Assembly: GCA_028693975.1 (NCBI GenBank)
Contig: JAQUUF010000022.1
Location: 1 to 12,542, forward strand
Source: Acidaminococcaceae bacterium
Lineage (GTDB): Bacteria > Bacillota > Negativicutes > Acidaminococcales > Acidaminococcaceae
Direction of reading: 5' to 3'
Length of the DNA stretch: 12,542 nt
Shown: in pieces, positions 6,873 through 12,542 of the stretch
Layout: every line of letters starts with the position of its first letter
How positions within the stretch are numbered: the first letter of the stretch is position 1
Translations under genes and position numbers: made by a program
Notes under the pieces: model-generated
What the model saw: only the letters and a program-made list of their open reading frames with translations
What the model was told of the DNA's origin: nothing
Database searches by the model: none

Positions 6873-8597
6873 CTATTTTTCTATATCCATAAATTGTGCT
6901 TCATAGAGTTTGTTATACACTCCTTGGCGGCCTAACAATTCTTCGTGCGTCCCTTCCTCTACGATGCCTTGTTCTGTCAATACTTCTATCTTATCCGCTC
7001 CGTGAACCGTAGCCAGGCGATGAGCAATTATTAATGACGTTCTATTTTCGGATAATTTATTGAGTGCTTTTTGAATTTTCTTCTCCGTCGCATTATCTAG
7101 AGACGATGTAGCCTCATCCAAAATTAAAATGGGTGGATTTTTCAGGAAAATTCTGGCAATTGATAAACGTTGCTTCTGTCCTCCGGACAGTTTCACGCCT
7201 CTCTCACCAATATTGGTGTCATAGCCTTGGGGTAATTGCATAATAAAATCATGGGCCTCAGCTGCTTTGGCTGCCGCAATAATATCTTCTTCCGTTGCTT
7301 CTGGCCGTCCATAAGCGATATTCTCCCGCACATTATCTGAAAAAATAAAAACATCCTGTTGCACAATGCCGATATTCTTGCGTAAATCTTCTAGTTTGAA
7401 CTCGCGTATATCCTTGCCACCGATAGTAATAGCCCCAGCACAGACATCATAAAAGCGCGGTATCAAATTGCAAATAGTTGTTTTGCCGGCACCGGTTGGT
7501 CCCACTATTGCTACCTTTTGATTCTCCTGTACCCTAAAACTTAGATTGCGCAGTACCGGTTTGGCTGGGTCATAATGAAAAACCACCACATGAAATTCAA
7601 TATCTCCTCGCAGACGCTCACAAGTAATCGCATTCGGTGCGTCTTCAAAATCGGGTTTTTCTTCCATTATCTCGCAATAGCGGTGGTAGCCTGCCATCCC
7701 TCTTTGGTACATCTCCATCAAGGCCGTCAAACGAAACAAGGGCCGCATGAAGATACCCACATAGAGAAAGAAGGCCATAAAATCACTAAAAGGTAAGCTA
7801 GCTGTAATTACTAAATAACCACCCACAGCAAATAGCACCGCATTAATAACATTGGTAAAATAACTAACACTGCTACCGAAGCGAGCCAGCAACTTGTAGG
7901 AAGCTATTCTAGCATTCAGCAAACTATGGCTGACAGCAGAAAACTTATTATATTCGTATTCTTCATTAGTGTAGGCTTTAACTACTCGAATTCCAGACAA
8001 ACTATCCTCAACTTGGGCACTAATTTCTCCTGCCCTAACGCGATTCACACGAAAAGCTGCTTTCATCTGCCTATTAATAGTAAGAGAATCATAAGTCTTG
8101 AATAAAAGCAAAGCACAAATCAAAATAGCTAAAGGCCAATTAAGATACAGCAATACCGCCATAGTACCTAACATAGTAATAGAACATATTACCACGTCGT
8201 GAGGCCCCATAAAAGCTAGTTCGCCAATCTCGGACACATCACCGGTAATGCGGGAAATCAGCTGTCCTGTTTTGCTATTGTCAAAAAAACGAAAAGACAA
8301 ACCCCCCAAATGCTTAAAAAGCAGATGGCGCATATCATTCTCTATCTTAGCCCCCATCACATGACCGTAGAACATTACACAGTAATTAACTGCGAAGGAA
8401 ACAGTGTACATAATTAAAAGGCCCACAGCAAACAAACCGAGAAGCTCTAATTCCTTAGCAGGCAAAATTACATTAATTGCTCTGCGCAAGACAAGAGGAA
8501 AGGCCAGCTCCAAGATAGATGTTACCAAAGAGCCGAGAATAGTCAGCAGTAATATTTTTTTATAAGGTTTATAGTATTTAAAAAAGGACTTAAGCAC
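6873..8597 (-). CDS. ABC transporter with fused membrane and ATPase domains (exporter fold, half transporter)
   Basis: This 574-residue type IV (exporter-fold) ABC protein has a six-helix transmembrane domain (about 1-320) followed by a nucleotide-binding domain. The ATPase motifs are intact: Walker A GPTGAGKTT (366-374), Q-loop Gln414 in QQDVF, signature LSGGQ (470-474), Walker B LILDEA with Asp494 and Glu495, and switch His526. It would work in the inner membrane as a homodimer, or as a heterodimer with a partner not seen here. The start is GTG, 7 nt after GAGGAG. It lies 22 nt downstream of the btuD-like gene and 8 nt upstream of the TIM-barrel gene, so it sits inside the same operon. The substrate is unknown; lipid, peptide and drug export are common in the family. 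One exporter-fold protein, mycobacterial Rv1819c/BacA, is known to import cobalamin, but it belongs to a different subfamily. Confidence 0.92.
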   Translation of the reverse strand: MLKSFFKYYKPYKKILLLTILGSLVTSILELAFPLVLRRAINVILPAKELELLGLFAVGLLIMYTVSFAVNYCVMFYGHVMGAKIENDMRHLLFKHLGGLSFRFFDNSKTGQLISRITGDVSEIGELAFMGPHDVVICSITMLGTMAVLLYLNWPLAILICALLLFKTYDSLTINRQMKAAFRVNRVRAGEISAQVEDSLSGIRVVKAYTNEEYEYNKFSAVSHSLLNARIASYKLLARFGSSVSYFTNVINAVLFAVGGYLVITASLPFSDFMAFFLYVGIFMRPLFRLTALMEMYQRGMAGYHRYCEIMEEKPDFEDAPNAITCERLRGDIEFHVVVFHYDPAKPVLRNLSFRVQENQKVAIVGPTGAGKTTICNLIPRFYDVCAGAITIGGKDIREFKLEDLRKNIGIVQQDVFIFSDNVRENIAYGRPEATEEDIIAAAKAAEAHDFIMQLPQGYDTNIGERGVKLSGGQKQRLSIARIFLKNPPILILDEATSSLDNATEKKIQKALNKLSENRTSLIIAHRLATVHGADKIEVLTEQGIVEEGTHEELLGRQGVYNKLYEAQFMDIEK

Positions 8598-8619
8598 CGC
8601 ATTTCTCCTCTATGTATGT

Positions 8620-9402
8620 CTATAGTAAATCTATAGGTATCAGTACCTGCATACCATTGCTGCAAGCGAACCTTTCAGCACGCACACCAAAAACCTGTGC
8701 CAAAAGCTCCGGTGTAATAACCTGCCGAGGGTCACCCTGTACCACCAAACGTCCTGCCTTGATAACAGCAACATTATCAGCAAACTGCAAAGCCTGATTA
8801 AGCTCATGCAAAACCAACACTACAGTCAAATGCAGCTCCGTATTAAGCTTAACTAAAAGCTTCATTACTTCTAATTGATGACTGATGTCCAAATAGGTTG
8901 TGGGTTCATCTAGCATTAACACACGGGGCTTTTGCGCCAAAGTCATAGCAATCCAAGCACGTTGTCGCTCCCCACCAGACAAAGTGCTCAAAAGGCGATG
9001 ATGCATAGAGCGCATATTGGTTTGCTCCAGTGCCCATATGACAATTTCACGGTCTTCTTGCTGCGCACGATTAAACAAATTTTTATAAGGAAAGCGCCCC
9101 ATATTAACCAAATCAATAACAGTCAAATCACTGGGAGCCTTTGGCGACTGAGGCAACATGGCTAGCTCCTGAGCAAAAGCGCGATGGGCATATTGATGAA
9201 TCTCCCTACCATTCAAAGTAATAGTGCCTTGCGTACAAGGTAGGATTCTGCTGATAGCTTTTAAGGTAGTACTTTTGCCACAACCATTAGGCCCAATAAT
9301 AGCAGTTATTTTACCTTCAGGAATTCCCAAACTAATATCATGTACAATTTCAGTATGATTAATACTTACACTTACATTTTGTAATTGAACTACATCAGCC
9401 AT
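8620..9402 (-). CDS. btuD: ATP-binding subunit of a cobalamin/siderophore-type ABC importer (BtuD/FecE family)
   Basis: This 260-residue ATPase is of the BtuD/FhuC/FecE type. It has Walker A GPNGCGKST (37-45), Q-loop Gln85 in LPQSP, signature LSGGE (141-145), Walker B VLMLDEP (Asp165, Glu166) with the family-typical TTYLDISHQ after it, and switch His199 in LVLHELNQA. It should power the permease encoded immediately upstream. Its ATG overlaps the permease TAA stop by one base (TAATG), and GGAGG lies 8 nt before it, so the two are translationally coupled. Sequence alone does not separate cobalamin from haem or ferric-siderophore importers. The btuD name rests on the cobalamin-riboswitch-like leader of the operon. 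Confidence 0.88.
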   Translation of the reverse strand: MADVVQLQNVSVSINHTEIVHDISLGIPEGKITAIIGPNGCGKSTTLKAISRILPCTQGTITLNGREIHQYAHRAFAQELAMLPQSPKAPSDLTVIDLVNMGRFPYKNLFNRAQQEDREIVIWALEQTNMRSMHHRLLSTLSGGERQRAWIAMTLAQKPRVLMLDEPTTYLDISHQLEVMKLLVKLNTELHLTVVLVLHELNQALQFADNVAVIKAGRLVVQGDPRQVITPELLAQVFGVRAERFACSNGMQVLIPIDLL

Positions 9403-10448
9403 TAGAGTTCCCTCCTTAATAAGAATAAGAAGAAAGGCGCACCAACAGCGGCCATAATAATACCTACCGGTAATTCCACCGGTGCAAAAATCATGCGTGC
9501 AAAGGTGTCGCTAAAAGTTATGATAGCCATCCCTAAAAGTGCTGACCCCGGTATAATAAAACGATAGTCCGAGCCTACCAACAAGCGACAAATATGGGGA
9601 ATAATGAGGCCCACAAAACCTAAGAGGCCAGCCACGCTGACTGCACTGGCCGCCAATAGAGCAGCTACGGCAGTTAAGGCGATACGCGTCACTTCTACAT
9701 TAAGGCCCAACCCTTGAGCCATATCGTCTCCTAATTGCAATACATTTAGGTAATGGGCACCTATCAACGCCAGAATTAAGCCCAATATGGCATAGGGCAA
9801 AATAATTTCTACATGGGGCCAAGAACGAGCAGACAAACCGCCTACCATCCACATCAGTGCGCCATGCACCCTGTCACTATAGAAAATCAATAAGCCTGAA
9901 ATACCTGCACTAAGAAATGCCGATACTGCCACGCCAGCCAAAATAATACGGACTGGCTTAATACCGTTTTTCCAAGCTAAAACGTAAATGGCTACAGCTG
10001 CCACCATCGCCCCCACAAAAGCCACTGGTGTAATTAAATGAGTCAAGGTGGGGAACAAAATCATCACAGCAATTCCTGCCAATCCCGCACCTGAAGAAAT
10101 ACCAATGATATGAGGGTCAGCTAAAGGATTACGCATAATTGCTTGTAAAATAGCTCCTGATAGAGCCAGATTCATGCCCACCAGCGTCCCCACAATAGCA
10201 CGAGGCAGCCTAATATTCCAGATAATCTGGCTAGCAGGCGACGCAGTAGGATGTAACAAAATATCTGCCACCTGGCTAATAGTAATATCTGCCGAGCCCT
10301 TAGCCACCGCCACCAGAAAAGCTAAGATTGCCAAAACAGCAAAAAGAAGGAGCATACTACTCCGCCAAAGCGTTCGGTTAATACCATATTTATTTACTAT
10401 TTCCACGGTATCTAGTACCGCTTGATGTTCTTGTCTCTCATCTGTCAT
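9402..10448 (-). CDS. btuC: Permease subunit of a cobalamin/siderophore-type ABC importer (BtuC/FecCD family)
   Basis: This 348-residue integral membrane protein has the FecCD/BtuC architecture, with about ten predicted membrane helices after a hydrophilic N-terminal tail of about 30 residues. Family hallmarks are LPRAIVGTLVG (81-91), RNPLADP (106-112) followed by IIGISSGAG, GLIIPHICR (280-288, the coupling-helix region that contacts the ATPase) and the C-terminal LPVGIIMAAVGAPFF stretch (326-340). It would form the homodimeric channel of a type II importer, receiving substrate from the lipoprotein encoded upstream. Its ATG overlaps the stop of that gene (ATGA), with GGAG 8 nt before the start. 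The corrinoid assignment is contextual, as for the other two subunits. Confidence 0.9.
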   Translation of the reverse strand: MTDERQEHQAVLDTVEIVNKYGINRTLWRSSMLLLFAVLAILAFLVAVAKGSADITISQVADILLHPTASPASQIIWNIRLPRAIVGTLVGMNLALSGAILQAIMRNPLADPHIIGISSGAGLAGIAVMILFPTLTHLITPVAFVGAMVAAVAIYVLAWKNGIKPVRIILAGVAVSAFLSAGISGLLIFYSDRVHGALMWMVGGLSARSWPHVEIILPYAILGLILALIGAHYLNVLQLGDDMAQGLGLNVEVTRIALTAVAALLAASAVSVAGLLGFVGLIIPHICRLLVGSDYRFIIPGSALLGMAIITFSDTFARMIFAPVELPVGIIMAAVGAPFFLFLLRREL

Positions 10449-11419
10449 TTAAATAGCTCCGGGTAAACTTTTTGAGCCATGGTTTTGATTGCTTCAGGAT
10501 AATCCAAACCAGGGTTAAGTAAAAACAATCTTTCTGGTAATACATAAATCTTATCGGTTTTGACGGCACGCAGAGAAGTCCACGCTGGATTACTCTGTAC
10601 ATCTGCTTTTAATCTTTTTTCAATTTTTGCTGGTTCTGCTTCTCCCATAGAGGTAATAAAAATAATATCAGGGTCTTTCTCTACCAAAGTCTCAATACTA
10701 TAGGGAGTTTTTTCCGGTTTGCCCGAAAGTGCTGTACTGCCAGCCGCAATATTGTCGAACCCTAGCAATTGAGCACAATTGCCGGCAATGCTATTTTCAA
10801 GTTCTACCGTGACAGTAGAGGGCGTAGCATGCAAAATAACAATTTTTAATTTCTTTTGCGGCACCTTACTCACAATACCTTTAATTTCTTTTTCAATTGC
10901 CGCTACTCTATCCTCAGCCTTCTGTGGCTGTCCATAAACTTGTCCAATCATTTTAAGATTACGTTCTACATCAGCTACTGTCTTAATACCTGTAGCGATG
11001 ACCTTAATATTATTGCTTTCTAAGACGGGAATGATTTTCTCTTGCTGGGTCTTGTTAACAATAACCAAATCTGGTTTCTGCGCTATTAACGCCTCCAAAT
11101 TAATATTGTTCATCGTCCCAACCTCAGGCGTTGCCAGGAATTGTTGGGGAACAGCATTAGACAAACGGTCCGTGGGCCGGGCCACAATCTTACCTCCCAC
11201 CGCATCCACAAAATTCAGCAAAGACATCCCTAGAACAGCAATCCGTTCCGGCTTCTTTTCCAAAACCACCTTACGCCCCAAATCATCTTCCACTGTAGCA
11301 TATACCGAACCGCCAGTCTTATTCTTACCGGCCTCAGTTGCCGCATTCTTAGGTGTACACCCTCCCAGCACCAAGGCAGCCAAACAGACACTTACTAATA
11401 TCAAACGGCCTAATTTCAC
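10445..11419 (-). CDS. btuF: Substrate-binding lipoprotein of a cobalamin/siderophore-type ABC importer (BtuF/FecB family)
   Basis: This 324-residue protein starts with a lipoprotein signal peptide: basic MKLGRL, a hydrophobic stretch, and lipobox LGGC with Cys21 as the lipidated residue. The mature part is a Peripla_BP_2-type two-lobed binding protein, with DDLGRKVVLEKKPERIAVLG in lobe 1, LEALIAQKPDLVIVN, a long connecting helix near 150-190, and IETLVEKDPDIIFITSM in lobe 2. It should capture substrate outside the cytoplasmic membrane and deliver it to the permease. The start is GTG, with AAGGAG 5 nt upstream. It is the first gene after the riboswitch-like leader and terminator at 11443-11621, which is the reason for preferring corrinoid over iron-siderophore or haem as ligand. 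No ligand-specific residue could be assigned by eye. Confidence 0.85.
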   Translation of the reverse strand: MKLGRLILVSVCLAALVLGGCTPKNAATEAGKNKTGGSVYATVEDDLGRKVVLEKKPERIAVLGMSLLNFVDAVGGKIVARPTDRLSNAVPQQFLATPEVGTMNNINLEALIAQKPDLVIVNKTQQEKIIPVLESNNIKVIATGIKTVADVERNLKMIGQVYGQPQKAEDRVAAIEKEIKGIVSKVPQKKLKIVILHATPSTVTVELENSIAGNCAQLLGFDNIAAGSTALSGKPEKTPYSIETLVEKDPDIIFITSMGEAEPAKIEKRLKADVQSNPAWTSLRAVKTDKIYVLPERLFLLNPGLDYPEAIKTMAQKVYPELFK

Positions 11420-11442
11420 TGTCTCTCCTTCTTTCTACCACA

Positions 11443-11480
11443 CAAAGACAAAAACAGCAGACACCGTTGGCCTGCTGTTT
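11443..11480 (-). terminator. Leader terminator (expression platform) before the btuF-like gene
   Basis: On the minus strand AAACAGCAG (11480-11472) pairs with CTGCTGTTT (11460-11452) in a 9-bp stem. A GCC/GGT extension is possible inside the 11-nt loop, and a U-rich tail (TTGTCTTTG) follows. It lies between the riboswitch-like element and the btuF-like start codon, the place where a transcription-attenuating expression platform belongs. Confidence 0.8.
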
Positions 11481-11484
11481 AATA

Positions 11485-11621
11485 GTACAAAAACATGCCC
11501 CTGCCATCGCTCGTGGTTAAGTAGCAATCCGTCTAAGAGCTGTTTATCGATCAGCGGCGGGACCTAAATGGAGTTGCACCATCTATCTAGTTACGGATTA
11601 TCACTGTATTATTTTTTACTT
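11485..11621 (-). promoter_or_regulatory. Cobalamin riboswitch-like leader (atypical)
   Basis: The minus strand carries ATGGTGCAACTCCAT (11582-11568), matching the P4 hairpin consensus of cobalamin riboswitches. It is followed closely by GGTCCCGCCGCTGA (11564-11551), matching their conserved CCCGCCACTGT-type segment. AATCCGT (11599-11593) pairs with ACGGATT (11532-11526), enclosing P4 and a small GCTG/CAGC hairpin. The usual conserved 3' portion (CAGGA...ACCTGCC) is not recognisable; in its place is CCACGAGCGATGG (11517-11505), which could form a short hairpin, followed by CAGGGGCATG. The leader precedes an ABC importer of the right family and is followed by a terminator. Both support a cobalamin-repressed attenuator. 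The family call is good on the 5' half, but boundaries and class are uncertain. Confidence 0.7.
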
Positions 11622-11627
11622 ACTAAT

Positions 11628-11633
11628 ATTATA
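11628..11633 (-). promoter_or_regulatory. Putative -10 element for the riboswitch-led operon
   Basis: A perfect TATAAT lies on the minus strand about 29 nt upstream of the first paired segment of the riboswitch-like element, placing transcription start near 11621. No convincing -35 is seen at 16-18 nt (the best is AGCAAA-like), so the promoter call is weak. Confidence 0.4.
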
Positions 11634-11644
11634 GCCTGAATTTT

Positions 11645-12292
11645 CTAATTTTGCTTATAATTTTTAATAACGCAGATTGGTGTTTTTTCACTAGCATTGC
11701 CAAAGGGATTATCAATCAAGATTTGTGCGATTTCTTTGGGGTCTACACCTTGAGATGCTCCCAGAATAAAAGCTCTTTTAAGGTCATTAACGTCAGCCAC
11801 TGCACCGCCAAAAGCTCCTGTTTCTCTGGCAATTCTCTCTGCTACTTGCTTAGGATTCTTTGGGCCATAGACAATATGCTTGTCATACGGGGGCATTGTG
11901 CCTGTTACGTCGTCAATTAAACGTGCTTGTTCTCCTGCTTTCTCGTAGAAAACACCGGATTTCCCCATGCATTTACCAACGATGCCGCAAATTACCGCCC
12001 AAATAACTTTGCCAGTACCTTCTTCGTTCATCAAAGACTGCATACTATAAGGATTCGCAATGCTGCCCTTTTGCGGAAACAGCTGCGATAAGTTCTTAGC
12101 CCAGAACCCTGGATGAATGTCATCATTACGGAAGGCTCTATTTTGCGTAATAGCAACAACACTCTCAGCAACACACACTACATCTCTAGGTCCAACCTTG
12201 CCTTTACCAAATTCATTAATGGCATCGACTATATCGTCATGCACAGTTAATATTCTTGTAGGGATAGGTATAATCTCATATTTTTTATTCAT
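11645..12292 (-). CDS. Coenzyme F420-0:L-glutamate ligase (CofE) family protein
   Basis: This 215-residue protein resembles the F420_ligase (CofE/FbiB N-terminal) family, which adds glutamate to coenzyme F420-0 using GTP. Family-like features are the N-terminal IIPIPTRILTVHDDI segment, DVVCVAESVVAITQNR (37-52), GKVIWAVICGIVGK (94-107), the DDVTGTMPPYD stretch (127-137) and AVADVNDLKRAFILGAS (164-180). The start is ATG 12292-12290, 8 nt after a perfect AGGAGG; a GTG three codons earlier abuts the Shine-Dalgarno sequence with no spacer. The start overlaps the end of the upstream gene by 8 nt, implying coupling. No other recognisable F420 gene is in the window, and many Bacillota carry such homologues without known F420, so the real substrate is uncertain. 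No terminator follows before the cobalamin-type leader. Confidence 0.8.
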   Translation of the reverse strand: MNKKYEIIPIPTRILTVHDDIVDAINEFGKGKVGPRDVVCVAESVVAITQNRAFRNDDIHPGFWAKNLSQLFPQKGSIANPYSMQSLMNEEGTGKVIWAVICGIVGKCMGKSGVFYEKAGEQARLIDDVTGTMPPYDKHIVYGPKNPKQVAERIARETGAFGGAVADVNDLKRAFILGASQGVDPKEIAQILIDNPFGNASEKTPICVIKNYKQN

Positions 12293-12542
12293 TTTTGCCA
12301 CCTCCTAAAGCAGCTTGAAACTCTGTACTTAAGAAAGTAGTAAAAAATCTTTTGATATAAAACTCTTTACGAGAGGAGCCACTAATATAAACAGCAGCAT
12401 CCATGTCTACCATTGACTTCATTGCTTCTCGAATACTGTGCCCTTCTGTAGCTTTGAAATGCAAGGTCATAATTAAGCGAACCTTATCACCGGGATCCAA
12501 AAGCATAGCTTCGAAATAATTATCTTTTCTTCTTGCGCTGAG
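12285..12542 (-). CDS. C-terminal end of an unrecognised protein, truncated by the window edge
   Basis: An open minus-strand frame enters from the right edge and ends at TAA 12287-12285, giving the last 85 residues of a longer protein (it reads LSARRKDNYFEAML at the edge). An internal Met at 12506 is probably not the start, because the frame stays open upstream. The segment is mixed alpha/beta in character, with LIMTLHFKATEG and DAAVYISGSS, and has no membrane helix. I do not recognise the family. The reading frame contains the ribosome binding site of the CofE-family gene and overlaps its start by 8 nt, so the two are probably one operon. Confidence 0.65.
   Translation of the reverse strand, partial: LSARRKDNYFEAMLLDPGDKVRLIMTLHFKATEGHSIREAMKSMVDMDAAVYISGSSRKEFYIKRFFTTFLSTEFQAALGGGKNE

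Noticed and set aside
10998..11567. Plus-strand open frame of 189 codons
   Set aside because: It lies antisense to the btuF-like gene and the riboswitch-like leader, has no recognisable domain, and its sequence is explained by those features.
11485..11621. tRNA or small structured RNA other than a riboswitch in the leader
   Set aside because: No tRNA cloverleaf with anticodon and acceptor arms can be drawn, whereas two segments match the cobalamin riboswitch consensus.
12293..12301. GTG start three codons upstream for the CofE-family gene
   Set aside because: The AGGAGG Shine-Dalgarno sequence abuts that GTG with no spacer, while the ATG at 12292 has an 8-nt spacing.

Overview
All recognisable genes in this window lie on the minus strand, so transcription runs right to left. 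Strong GGAGG-type ribosome binding sites, frequent GTG/TTG starts, hairpin-plus-U-tract terminators, moderate-to-low GC and an apparent cobalamin-type leader together suggest a member of the Bacillota (Firmicutes), probably an anaerobe. A Negativicutes or Clostridia member would fit, but nothing in the sequence proves the lineage.

Reading in the direction of transcription: (1) 12542-11645 holds the end of an unrecognised gene that overlaps a gene of the coenzyme F420-0:L-glutamate ligase (CofE) family. (2) 11633-11443 is a leader with a putative promoter, a cobalamin-riboswitch-like element and an intrinsic terminator. (3) 11419-5905 is a tightly packed five-gene operon: a btuF-like lipoprotein, a btuC-like permease, a btuD-like ATPase, an ABC-exporter-fold half transporter, and a xylose-isomerase-like TIM-barrel protein. 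It ends in a strong terminator at 5862-5896. (4) 5817-3103 has its own promoter, a soluble hybrid histidine kinase/response regulator, a SpoU/TrmH-type RNA methyltransferase, and a terminator. (5) 3104-1 has a promoter, a short HyuA-type hydantoinase/oxoprolinase ATPase, a histone-deacetylase-fold amidohydrolase translationally coupled to it, and the apparent start of another gene running off the left edge.

The best-supported biology is corrinoid uptake. A cobalamin-sensing leader would shut off transcription of the importer when the vitamin is plentiful. The two extra genes in that operon (the exporter-fold ABC protein and the TIM-barrel enzyme) are the most interesting candidates for undescribed corrinoid-linked roles. 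The leader is itself atypical: it has the conserved P4/P5-side sequence of cobalamin riboswitches but not the usual conserved 3' portion. A second candidate is the HyuA-like ATPase/HDAC-fold pair, whose deacetylase carries a cysteine-rich C-terminal extension. The CofE-family gene stands without any other recognisable F420 gene.

No tRNA, rRNA, insertion sequence, CRISPR array or phage signature was seen. No stretch longer than 300 bases lacks an annotated feature.
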